The position numbers were made by a program, and so were the translations under genes. Positions 31,064-39,690 of a stretch of DNA of 39,690 nt are shown one piece after another. The stretch is from Brachionus plicatilis (Eukaryota > Rotifera > Eurotatoria > Ploima > Brachionidae). The notes beneath the pieces were generated by a model. The model did no database searches. It worked only from the letters and a program-made list of their open reading frames with translations, and had not been told where the DNA came from. The stretch spans positions 255,934 through 295,623 of the forward strand of contig QEOQ01000136.1 of the NCBI GenBank assembly GCA_010279815.1, in the 5' to 3' direction. The first letter of the stretch is position 1. Every line of letters starts with the position of its first letter.

Positions 31064-31536
31064 TAGATTCGAAAAAAACTCGACCTCGCCCAACTCGGAA
31101 AATTCGAGTTTATACTCGTACCCGTACTCGGCAAACTAGTAAAACTCGAGTATTTACTCGTGTAAAAACTCGAAAAAGTCTAAAACTCGAGTTAAAAATT
31201 ATGAATTTCACTAGTAAAAATTATTTTTGTTTTATTTTTGAAGGAGTAGAATTTTGTGGTTGAGACAGTTGGACGTTTGAAGTTTTCTCTTTTAAAATAA
31301 ATGAAACTGTTTCTTCGAAAACTGTCCCAAAAACAAAATTCTACTCCTTCAAAAATATAACAAAAAAAATTTTGACTAGTGAAATTCATAATTTTTAACT
31401 CGAGTTTTTAGACTTTTTCGAGTTTTTACACGAGTAAATACTCGAGTTTTACGAGTTTGCCGAGTACGGGTACGAGTATAAACTCGAATTTTCCGAGTTG
31501 GGCGAGGTCGAGTTTTTTTCGAATCTAATTGTATGA
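31064..31536. mobile_element. CTCGAGT-arm MITE at the palindrome centre
   Basis: Long inverted arms starting AATTAGATTCGAAAAAAACT with repeated ACTCG words, each ~160 bp. The inner core carries a second inverted pair, GAAGGAGTAGAATTTTG and its complement. It matches the outer parts of 24144-25125 but lacks the hAT coding fragment. The flanking segments continue the palindrome on both sides, so no ordinary TSD can be defined. Confidence 0.85.
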
Positions 31537-32169
31537 TTCTTCAGTCTTGTTTGATTGATTATGAACAGAAAAACAGGAAGTTTTTTATATTATTCGGAAT
31601 TGACAACTCATTAATTGCTTAATTAGTTCAAACAACATGTTTGTGATATTAAAACATTTATATAGTTGTCAGTTAATATTTATTTGATTAATTATTTGAT
31701 ACCAATTAAAAAAAATACTAGTATCACATAAACAAAATAAGTATCATTTTAATTTTATTTTTAATATCTTAAGTGTGAATTTTAGTATCATTTTTATTTT
31801 TTTTTAAGTAGCAAAAAAATAAATTTAGTATCAGCATAAATTATAAGTCATACAAAAATTCCTCAAATTTGGCAAAATCATTTCAAATTCCTCAAATTTA
31901 GCAAAATCATTTCAAATTCTTCTAAAAAAATGTCTCTGAATCTAATTTTCTATTGGCTAACTACAAGGGAAAACAATACAAATAAATCAAATAACTAGAT
32001 TATCTATGCTTGTTGTCACGCTAGTTATTTTCTTTTTGCTCAATGAAAGCATTTTTTTCGCCGATAATTTACCTACAAATTTTCCTTAAAATCTACCAAA
32101 AATAAATTCAAAAACTGTCTTTATAATATAAATATTTGTTACAAAAAAAAATAAAATAAAATTTTTAAA

Positions 32170-33369
32170 ATGATAAAAATTTTTATTTTAACTTTATTAA
32201 CATTTTTTACCACAGCTCTATTTTTATACCTAAAAACCCAATACAGTACTATTCCAAGTAGTTTTGAAAAAGAGTCAAGAAAATTGGACTGCTGGAATTT
32301 TGCAGACTCGACTAGTTTTTGTCTTTTTGAAAATGTTTGCCTAAGAAACCAACAACTTGTATTCCTGTTGAACAATCATGATCTCAATGACCAAAAGAAA
32401 AAGAACCAATTTTTACAAATATCTAAAGAAAACCAAACCAATTTTGCTCTTCCTTCAAATTCTTATATCCGAGCTGACTTTGAGAGTGGCTCTGCTTGGA
32501 AGCGGTCAAATAAACATCAAGACTGCACCTCAGTCATACAATTCCGCTATGACGATAAAAACATCTACCACTGGGCAATCAAAATAACGCCTTTGTTTAT
32601 TTATGAAAATTTTCACCAAAGACCCTACTGCCAAAAGATTAAATCCATTTTTTTACTTAATCGAAAGTTTAACAGTGTAACAGATTGGCAAAATAACTTT
32701 TTAAATATTTCCACGGGTCTTGGTCTAAAAAATGTTCTCTTTAAGCTGAAAAAAGATCAAAATGACCAAAGTTTAGATTGCTTTGAGTATTTGTTTGTGC
32801 CTGGCGCAAGTTCATATTTTTTTACAGGTCGAACAGAAGCCGATTTGTTTAGATTAAAGGTTAAAAGTATTTTTAATCTAAAGTACACTCGTAGTCGAGT
32901 TGTATTTCTAAAAAGAAAGTACACACGGAAGATTCTAAATCAAAAGGAAGTGGAAGATTTTTTAAAAACAAAAATAGATGCAAGCATTTTGGATGTGGTT
33001 TATTTTGAAGAGAAGAGTATTTCAGAGCAGATTAAAATAATGTCCAAGGCAAAGCTTTTTATAGCAGTTCATGGTGCTGCTTTGACCAATCTGATGTTTA
33101 TGCCAAAAAATTCTGTTGTTGTGGAGATATCACCACCACATTATAAGAGTGAACTGTATGAAAATTCTGCTATTCAAACTGGTCAACATTATTTCAGATT
33201 AATTACTCAAGCCTATCCTAGTCTTCATTCATCGACAAAATTTTTTAATATTTCTGCTCGCCACTGTATTAGTAACATATATTGTCGCATTTTCTGGCGA
33301 AATCAGAATTTAATTGTAAATATTACTAAATTTTCTTTCCTGTTTGAACAAGTCCAAGAAGTCCTATGA
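32170..33369 (+). CDS. GT61 (DUF563) glycosyltransferase, copy 3
   Basis: 399 residues, single exon, intact. Same anchor (Thr for Ala in the first helix) and same HGAALTN-LMFMPKNSVVVEISP core. About twenty substitutions relative to copies 1 and 2 lie mostly in the N-terminal half (for example RKLD for RIVD, FLLNRKFNSVTDWQNNF); the C-terminal ~170 residues are almost invariant. That uneven spread suggests constraint or gene conversion over the catalytic half. The ATG at 32170 follows AAAATTTTTAAA and matches the start used in the other copies. Confidence 0.88.
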   Translation: MIKIFILTLLTFFTTALFLYLKTQYSTIPSSFEKESRKLDCWNFADSTSFCLFENVCLRNQQLVFLLNNHDLNDQKKKNQFLQISKENQTNFALPSNSYIRADFESGSAWKRSNKHQDCTSVIQFRYDDKNIYHWAIKITPLFIYENFHQRPYCQKIKSIFLLNRKFNSVTDWQNNFLNISTGLGLKNVLFKLKKDQNDQSLDCFEYLFVPGASSYFFTGRTEADLFRLKVKSIFNLKYTRSRVVFLKRKYTRKILNQKEVEDFLKTKIDASILDVVYFEEKSISEQIKIMSKAKLFIAVHGAALTNLMFMPKNSVVVEISPPHYKSELYENSAIQTGQHYFRLITQAYPSLHSSTKFFNISARHCISNIYCRIFWRNQNLIVNITKFSFLFEQVQEVL

Positions 33370-33867
33370 AAGATTAACTCAGTTGGAACTAGATAAGATA
33401 ACGTTGACATCAAAAATGTTAGATTCTTTTCATCATTATCATCATGTAAAACTTAGTTCTAATCAACAAAAGAATTTGAATTTATTTTTTATTTTAATAA
33501 AATTTTTTTTTAAATGATTAATTTTTTTTACATTTAGTAATGAAGTAATTTTAGTAATTATTTAGTTATTGATTTAATAGTTATTTAAAAAAATTTAACA
33601 ACAAACTATTTAAGTTAAATAATTCAAATTTAGAAACAAAATCTGTGTTAATTAAATTTATGTTATTGAAAATTGAAAGCTTAAACGTTGAAAACTTCAG
33701 CATTGATCACTTGATCACACAGCAATTTATTAATCTTAAATAAAAATGTTCAAATGTTTTTGATTCACTTTTTGATTTTGCCATTGGTTCAATAAGGTTA
33801 TTGCTGTTCCTAAAAATATAATTCAAATTTCTTGAGTCATTTGAGGAGAATTGAAATAAAATAGACA
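33370..33867. other. Spacer between GT61 and RT, copy 3
   Basis: AT-rich, shared with copies 1 and 2; holds the empty Helitron site at 33733/33734. No gene seen. Confidence 0.6.
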
Positions 33868-34676
33868 TTAATTAGAGAAAGTTAGCATCCTTTCAAAAAT
33901 CCGATGTTGAAATGAATAAAGACCATACTTATCTAAAGCGTATTTTATTTCATTAAAGCTGTTTGCTTCAAGCTTAACATTTAAAAGATTTATGATAGAG
34001 ATATAATAATTTTTAGCTAATTTATATATTGCTTCTTTTGAAAAAAAGCATAAAGGCGTAGAGCAATAGTCAAAATACGGGAAGATAATGGTCATAAAAA
34101 AATGGATCTTTACTAGAGTAGCAAGATAGGAAATTCTTTTGATAGAAAATAATTTCCTATTAACTTGAATTGATAAATTAGATACATGTTTGGTAAATTT
34201 AAGATTTTGATCAATTATGAAGCCTAATAAACAGATTTACTTGACAACTAATATGTCTTCATTACCTACTCTAACCTTATCTGGATATAATTTTTTCCTA
34301 TTTTCAAAAATCATGTAAAAAATTTTTGACCAGTTTATATCAATTCTGTTAAAAATACCCCACTCATTTAAATTTTTTGTCGTAACATTTAATTTTATCA
34401 AAGCTGTTTCAAGGTCTTTTTCAGAGATACTTATTGTTGTATCATTTGCAAACATTTTGATACTTAAATTTTTAAATAAAAATGGTAAATCATTGACAAA
34501 AATAAGAAAAAGCAGTGGACCCAGGACAGATCCTTGCGGGACTATCTGAGATCTATTTTCTTAATATTTTGAAAGAAGACCCAAAGAAGAATTATCAAAA
34601 CCATAGTAAAAAAAATTTAAAAAATAAAAGATTTGAATCCAAAACATCAAATGCTTTCCAAAAGTCAATAAACAAG
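33868..34676 (-). pseudogene. Non-LTR reverse transcriptase, copy 3 (dead, truncated)
   Basis: Covers only motif A to the RT tail. It shows FAND (MFANDTTISI, near 34440), GPLLFLIFVNDLPF upstream, the VVK stop as TAA, and a tail SFNEIKYALDKYGLYSFQHR that is still open here but broken in copies 1 and 2. The tail therefore preserves an earlier state of the family. Confidence 0.87.
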
Positions 34677-34762
34677 AGGTATGGACAATATTTTATTAAA
34701 TACAATTATTCAACAATTCATATATTATTAAATTCACCTAAATTTTATTCGATTCAACCTTA

Positions 34763-34910
34763 GGATTATTCGATTATTCGATTATTCAACTCAAGGATTA
34801 TTCGATTATTCGATTATTCAACTTTAGAATTATTCGATTATTCGATTATTCAACTCTAGGATTATTCGATTATTCGATTATTCAAATCTAGGATTATTCG
34901 ATTAATTGAA
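34763..34910. repeat. 32-bp tandem repeat, ~4.5 units
   Basis: The unit is GGATTATTCGATTATTCGAT followed by TATTCAACTCTA-like ends, itself built of ATTATTCG sub-repeats. It lies 87 bp outside the palindrome edge. Confidence 0.9.
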
Positions 34911-35311
34911 TAAAAATCAAAATACATTTCTATAGTCAAGCTAAAATCTGAATTTTAAAGTTTAAAAAAAAGGCAAGTCATGTCAAAATTTGGCTTGAAA
35001 AATCAAAAAAAATCAAATCATTAACTATGCTTGGCTTTTGGGTGAAAATCATGAAAACAAACAACTTGGGGAACACTTCTGATTCAAGGTTTAATTTTTT
35101 TTGTTTTAATTTTTTACTAACTGTTTTTAAATATTTTAAAAAAATAAAAAAAATTAAATACTTCTTTTTATAAATTTTTATTTTACAATTTCAACAAGTA
35201 AATATTTAATTTTTAAAATTTTTTTTTCTAAAATAGTTTTTACAAAATTAAATAAAATTTTCAAAAATAATTGTTCAAGATAAATTTTATTTAAAATATA
35301 AAAGAAAGATT
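34911..35311. other. AT-rich spacer
   Basis: No gene, repeat unit or transposon end recognised. Confidence 0.5.
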
Positions 35312-35319
35312 ATTATAAT

Positions 35320-36055
35320 CAGAGTTGGGATCAGTTATAAAAAAATCAGTTTTCAGTCAGTATCAGTTTTTCGAGCATCAGTTCAGTATCAGTCTCAGTT
35401 AATGGGTATCAGTTATCAGTTAAAAATCAGTTAATTAGAAAAATGATACAATTAGTTTATTTATTAAACAGTTTATAAAAATTAAAGTCTAATTAACATT
35501 TAAAACGGATATTTACATATATTGTTTATTACATTCTAGAAACATTATATTTGATAAATTTTTATAAGTGAATCTACTTCTATGTGGTCTCATCAAAAAT
35601 GTAGACCCAGAAAAATATTTTTCGATAGGTGCCGAGCTGGCTTGAATCGAATAAATATCTCTCACTAACAAAGATAAAACTTTAAAATCTCTAGACCGAT
35701 TTTTCCAATAACCTAGGATATTGCATTCTGTTTTTTCATTTATTTCACTTAAATAGAGATCAAGTTCATTTTCAAACCTTTTTAATTCAAAATTTTCAAA
35801 GTTTTCCTCATGGACACTCGGCTCATATATTAGCTTTTTATTTATTGCAAAGCATTACTAACTAGTCAAAAAAATATATAAGTGTAAAACTAAATTAAAA
35901 CCGAAAAAAAAATTTTCAAAAATTCAAATAAATAGTAAAACAGTTTTCAGTCAGTCTCAGTTAATTCAAAATCAGTTATCGGTCAGTTTCAGTTTAACTG
36001 ATAACTGAAATTAACTGATACTGATCAGTTATTCAGTATCAGTTTCCCAACTCTG
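35320..36055 (-). mobile_element. hAT element, 736 bp, with perfect 8-bp TSD
   Basis: Terminal inverted repeats CAGAGTTGGGA / TCCCAACTCTG, TSD ATTATAAT at 35312-35319 and 36056-36063. Both ends are packed with TCAGTTA/CAGTATCAGTT words, the subterminal sites bound by hAT transposases. A transposase C-terminus lies inside. Non-autonomous because the rest of the transposase is missing. Confidence 0.93.
35513..35854 (-). pseudogene. hAT transposase C-terminus (hATC), open but without start
   Basis: 113 uninterrupted codons on the minus strand ending at TAA (35513-35515). Blocks: ELDLYLSEINE, NILGYWKNRSRDFKVLSLL, VRDIYSIQASSAPIEKYFSG and FTYKNLSNIMFLECN. This is the full hATC order: the W-K helix, the 'D..SI.ASSAP.EK.FS' loop and the final 'L...N....FL.CN' helix. 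No ATG or upstream catalytic domain remains, hence it is easily missed. Intactness suggests a recent deletion or a source family still active elsewhere. Confidence 0.88.
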
Positions 36056-36063
36056 ATTATAAT

Positions 36064-37132
36064 GAAAATAAAAATCAAAACAAAATAAAATCAATGACCG
36101 ATCAAACTAAATTTATTGATTTATATAAAAAAAGTAAAGGTAAAAATCCAAATTAATTAGTGATCTTTTATTAAGATTCCTTAGCCAATAAACAAAAAAA
36201 CAATTATCTTCAAAACGGATTTAACTAAAATAAATCGCTTGACTAATATTTAATTTAATAATCATTGCTTTGTTTGTTAAATAGTTTATTGTTAGCTTCA
36301 ACTCTTCAATTTTAATTCGAGTCACGTCAAAATTTTTTTGAAATTCTTAAAAAAAGGCTTTAAAAAAAAATTTTATTTAAATAAAATTTACTCTCTATTT
36401 TGATGGTTTGAAAAATTGATGATTAACTTCAATTTTTAATTTCTAATATTGAGAAATTCGTCTTGATTTTTGATAAAAATAGAATTAAGGCTGTCTATTA
36501 AAACTAAATAATAGAAAAAAAATGGTTTTTTCCCATGTGTTTGGTTTAATGCTTATATCTTGAAATTCTACTAAAAATTTGCTCACAAATCTCAGTATCG
36601 AATGAAGATAAATCTGGATAATTTTTGGCACTATGTTTCTCAAAACACACACTCCGAGTATGATTACCAATGTGAAAATTCAATAATGAAATTAGTATCT
36701 ATTAACAAATTATAAATAATTCCATTATCAGTATTAACATTATTTCTAATATATTCAGATAAATGATATGTATTGATTCAAAAATTAAAAGAATAAATTT
36801 TATAAAATTTATTAGGAATATAATTATTTTTTCTTTTTTATTATAAAAAAATGTTTTAATACTATTAATATACTTTATATAATTTATTCTTCTAATTTTT
36901 GAATCAATACAAGTCTTTGTTTTATTTTCTTCATACTTTGATTTGTTTTTGATATGGTCAAATTTTTTCCTTTTTTTTTTACAATTCTGATTTTATTTTA
37001 TTTCTATGCATATTAAGCATATTCAATGGATTTAGAGCAAATTAAAAGTATATTTAGCAAATTTTAAGCATTTTAAGCATATTTATAGCATTTAATTTGC
37101 TAATAATTTTTATATGCTTAATAAGGGAAAAA
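36064..37132. other. Non-coding AT-rich region with inverted repeat
   Basis: No supported gene; a minus-strand open frame at 36485-36670 has no recognisable features. A repeated AAGCATATTTAGCA-type vocabulary lies near 37010-37110. Confidence 0.55.
36769..36911. repeat. Short inverted-repeat element
   Basis: GTATTGATTCAAAAATTAAA and following bases pair with the complement ending GAATCAATAC at 36911 (about 35-bp arms, a few mismatches). MITE-like, without clear TSD. Confidence 0.65.
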
Positions 37133-38195
37133 TTATTTATAAAAATATTTTGATTTAATATGCGCCACAACAAAAATAATACTGTAAAATGTTTTGACAG
37201 ACTCAGATTCAATTAATTCAAAATTATTAGAAACATTAGATTCTAATTAATTTAAATAAAAAATTTATTAAAATAAATAATGAATACCTGAATTCAAACA
37301 TGTTTTATCTTTACAAAAAATACTGTGTTGCTTATTCCAGTTTAAAAATAGAAATTGAATCAAACGAGGAAGTAATTCATTTAAGTATGATTCAGTTTTT
37401 TTATGATTAAAACAAGTTAAATTGTTATCATAGACATATTGAAATTTTCTAAAATGAATAAATATTACGTCAAAAAAATTAAAAATAAAAAAATACCTTA
37501 TTTTAAAACAAAACCACATTTCAGACAATCTTTTACGATTGAGTCTATTTTCTTTTAAATTCAACCTAAAATTATAAGCATCACTATAAACTAAAATTAA
37601 ACATTAATGCTTAGTTTAATATTAAAACAAACAGACCTTCAAAAGAAACATGATTTCTAATAATGTGGCTATCCAAATCCTCTAACAAATCCTTGGAGAA
37701 AAATGTATGTTGGCTAAGTTTGAAATGCTGTGAATGACCAAATTCATAAAAAATTTCTTTTTCTTGAAATTTAAAGCGATCCGCTTCATAAATAACTTGA
37801 CATTTGGCACATTTTTTGCGAAAAATTCTCGATTTAGATGCAGAATTCAATGAATAATTTAGAGTTTCTTTATAATCATGGATATTCAATAAAAAACCAC
37901 ACATTTGGCAATGAATGATTTTTGGAAAAATAGGTTCATTTCTGTTTTTTAAAAATATTTTTAAATTCGAATGAATATTGATAATATCGCTGGTGCTTTT
38001 ATCAGATAATGAGCAAAATTTGCTTTTTAATGAGCGTAAAGAATTTGAATCAATTATTTTGTTAAAGTTTTTAAATAGAAATTTAACAATTTCTTCTTTA
38101 TCTAATTCGATGTCGAGTTCAAAAGAAAGATGCATGAATGTGCAAACCTCGAAAAAATCGTCAAAAGGATGAAAAATCTTTTTCATAAAGGACAT
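37133..38195 (-). CDS. Cysteine-cluster protein, KDZ-transposase-like N-terminal region
   Basis: Four exons on the minus strand: 38195-37637, 37590-37497, 37448-37288, 37242-37133. Introns are 46, 48 and 45 bp, all GT...AG, and phases sum to 307 codons plus TAA. It starts MSFMKKIFHPFDDFF. Two CxxC pairs (IIHCQMCGFLL and RKKCAKCQVIYEADRF) probably bind zinc. TFFSKDLLEDLD, NHVSFE, a DAYN block after the first splice, LSEMWFCF, and WNKQHSIFCKDKTC follow. This order resembles the CxC5/CxC6 cysteine-cluster region that precedes KDZ (Kyakuja-Dileera-Zisupton) transposase domains. The KDZ catalytic domain is not present: after CLNS the frame runs 37 codons into AT-rich sequence. Either a domesticated or truncated transposase or an unrelated zinc protein. 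The gene model is stronger than the family call. Confidence 0.6.
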
Positions 38196-38475
38196 TTTTA
38201 AAAGATTTTGACCTTAATTTAAATAAAATGACATATTAAAACAATCTTTTTGAAAACTTTGATCATAAAGTTTTTGAAAAATAAATTAAAAAATTCAAAA
38301 AAGAAAATTTATTATTGGTTGTAGGCATATTGAACTATATTAAAATATAAAAAACTAACATAAATTAAATTCAAAATTATAACAAAAACTAATCACAATT
38401 AAAGCTAAATATTCAAATTTTTGACATTTTATGAATTTTTCCTTTCAGAAAATTCATTATCACAGTTCATTTTTT

Positions 38476-38790
38476 TTATTTATTTTCTGTGGATTCATTA
38501 TCTTCAAAACAATTTTTGCGTTTACAATCTATAATAAACAAATTTATTAATTTAAAAGTTATAAAATGTCAAAGTTTTATAAGATTTGAAAAATTACTTT
38601 GTTGAATATGTTGATCACTATTGATAAAATCACTTACTAAAACTAATGGATCGTAACTTTTTAAATAATCTTCAATCGAAATATTATATTGGATCAAGGA
38701 GTTGATAAATTCAATTTTTGCATCTTCGTTCAAAATTTTATAATCTCTTTTAATAACATATTAAGATTTTCGAGCATTTTTTTTTATTTT
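38476..38790 (-). pseudogene. Broken coding remnant upstream of the cysteine-cluster gene
   Basis: The minus-strand frame LNEDAKIEFINSLIQYNISI continues with EDYLKSYDPLVLVSDFINSD and HIQQ up to a donor-like GTAATT (38597). A possible next exon 38528-38476 gives NCKRKNCFEDNESTENK plus stop. An ATG-led frame (MLENLNMLLKEIIK, near 38785) joins only through a one-base shift in the AAAATTTT run near 38730-38735. An internal GTAAGT offers a different splice. It may be the original first part of the cysteine-cluster gene, split by mutation, or an assembly indel. Confidence 0.35.
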
Positions 38791-39037
38791 TCAAGTCGAA
38801 TTTTATTGGTCAAAGAAAAATAACAATAAATTTAGTTTAGTAATAATTTATTTAAATAAAAAGGTCAATGTCACAATAATAAAAAAAAAATAACAAAATA
38901 AAAATCTAACACAAACAAAACAAAAAAAAAGTAAAACAAAAAACTATAGGCTCGAATAGTCATAATTGTCTTGTCGGCATCTTTTAGCCAAAATTTGTTT
39001 TATTGATCCCTTTCTTTTATTTGTTGCCCTGAAATAG
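38791..39037. other. Spacer between divergent reading frames
   Basis: AT-rich; may hold promoters for the minus-strand remnant and the + strand frame. No specific site identified. Confidence 0.4.
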
Positions 39038-39400
39038 TCTATCGTAGTCATATCATTTAATTTTCAAGTAAAATCCGTTAATGAAACGAGCCGTCGTCAA
39101 AGAATCAATAAACAAAGAAGACCTATCCAACTCGATCATTTTATTGATGAAATCAATTTTAATGTCGCACGCCTTTTAAAAACTCATCGAAAGTCAAATC
39201 AATACAAAAATTTTAAAATTAATATAACTAGATCATTGTTTTTGTATTTGAAAAGCAAGTATTGTTTAAGCTCAAGATATAAACAGGTGAGCGGCTTTTT
39301 TGAGGATTTTGGGATTTTAAGAGAAAGATATATGAATGATTCATTGATATCGAGTCATTCGAAGTTAACATTTCAAACAGTAAAATTCAGAGGGTTCTAG
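39038..39400 (+). CDS. Unidentified open frame, probably an exon
   Basis: 120 open codons without an initiating ATG, ending TAG at 39398-39400. Blocks include NETSRRQRINKQRRPIQLDH, FIDEINFNVARLLKTHRKSN and SLFLYLKSKYCLSSRYKQ; a good donor GTGAGC follows at 39287, so the true exon probably ends at 39286. The segment is basic and helical-looking. I do not recognise a family. It may belong to a host gene continuing beyond the window or to another transposon gene. Confidence 0.4.
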   Translation, partial: SIVVISFNFQVKSVNETSRRQRINKQRRPIQLDHFIDEINFNVARLLKTHRKSNQYKNFKINITRSLFLYLKSKYCLSSRYKQVSGFFEDFGILRERYMNDSLISSHSKLTFQTVKFRGF

Positions 39401-39690
39401 ACAAAAGCCTAAAAGAAAATGTTTTTCGGGGTCCAGCTTCAATCGGTTTTAGATTTTTAGTCAAAAAATCAAAAGCTGATTATAATAATTCAAATATTGG
39501 CCACTTATTTGTTTTCCTTTTTTTTATTTGTCAATTTGTATTTTATTATAATTTTTTTTGTCCAATAAAATTTTATCAGTTTTTTCAAATTTTTTGCCCA
39601 CTTTCTATAGAAAAAAATTGATATGAAACAAGATGACCTTTTTCGACTTTTTCCAATTCGAGCTGAACAATAAGAGCCAAAGTTTAGACT
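39401..39690. other. Right edge, uncertain
   Basis: A short + strand frame (ENVFRGPASIGFRFLVKKSK, near 39416) looks more gene-like than its AT-rich surroundings and might be a following exon. Too short to call. Confidence 0.3.

Larger units (their letters stand above)
25862..31300. repeat. Segmental repeat, copy 2
   Basis: Second direct copy of the RT-GT61-MITE segment, and also the left half of the large palindrome from 27926 onward. It differs from copy 1 by lacking the Helitron, the Mutator-like element and the LINE, and by having a SINE. Confidence 0.92.
27926..34676. repeat. Giant palindrome, ~3.37-kb arms
   Basis: 27926-31300 and 31300-34676 are reverse complements with modest divergence (several per cent by eye in the GT61 gene). 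Outer limit: within the RT motif A region. Centre: the MITE 31064-31536. Confidence 0.9.
31300..34676. repeat. Segmental repeat, copy 3 (inverted)
   Basis: Inverted copy of the segment, truncated at the point equal to about 27926 of copy 2 (RT motif A); beyond 34676 the sequence is unrelated. More diverged from copies 1 and 2 than they are from each other. Confidence 0.9.

Noticed and set aside
15810..34676. Bdelloid-type Terminon or Penelope/Athena composite element
   Set aside because: The reverse transcriptase is of non-LTR LINE type, and no telomeric repeats, GIY-YIG domain or hammerhead ribozyme was seen.
34763..34910. CRISPR-like array
   Set aside because: No unique spacers; it is a simple tandem repeat in eukaryotic DNA.
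36485..36670. Minus-strand open frame of 61 codons
   Set aside because: No motif, no splice support, composition like surrounding AT-rich DNA.

Overview
The window is animal nuclear DNA. It is very AT-rich, with spliceosomal genes whose small introns cluster at 45-64 bp, dense DNA-transposon debris, LINE relics, a Helitron and a tRNA-headed SINE. Extreme AT content, tiny introns and this transposon mix fit a small invertebrate such as a monogonont rotifer. That placement is inference; nothing here identifies the species.

Left part (1-15,730): a LINE reverse-transcriptase relic and two inverted-repeat transposons with exact target-site duplications (TSDs) lead into one multi-exon host gene on the + strand. 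I could chain 17 exons (2,503-15,729; 924 codons plus stop) with every splice phase consistent. By eye the protein matches the MUN domain of UNC13/BAIAP3 vesicle-priming proteins. Its 5' exons probably lie outside the window. Twelve introns are 46-64 bp. The other four are 2.2-3.1 kb and hold transposon-derived or repeat-rich DNA: a Tigger/pogo remnant, miniature inverted-repeat elements (MITEs), fold-backs, an LTR-like relic and a ~290-bp repeat shared by two introns.

Middle (15,810-34,676): one segment is present three times. Each copy joins a dead non-LTR reverse transcriptase to an intact, single-exon gene for a membrane-anchored GT61 (DUF563-type) glycosyltransferase. Copies 1 and 2 are direct repeats; copies 2 and 3 form a ~6.75-kb palindrome whose centre is a MITE with CTCGAGT-rich arms. 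Copy 1 later took in a 625-bp Helitron, a 779-bp Mutator-like element, a Jockey-like LINE ending in a 905-base gap, and hAT/Mutator transposase fragments. Copy 2 took in a SINE. The copies serve as each other's empty sites, so the order of events can be read directly. All reverse-transcriptase copies share an altered catalytic motif (FAND in place of FADD), so they multiplied by segmental duplication after dying, whereas all three glycosyltransferase frames stayed open.

Right part (34,677-39,690): a 32-bp tandem repeat, a 736-bp hAT element with a perfect 8-bp TSD that hides a 113-codon open hATC domain, a four-exon minus-strand gene (37,133-38,195) resembling the cysteine-cluster region of KDZ transposases, a broken coding remnant upstream of it, and an unidentified + strand reading frame.
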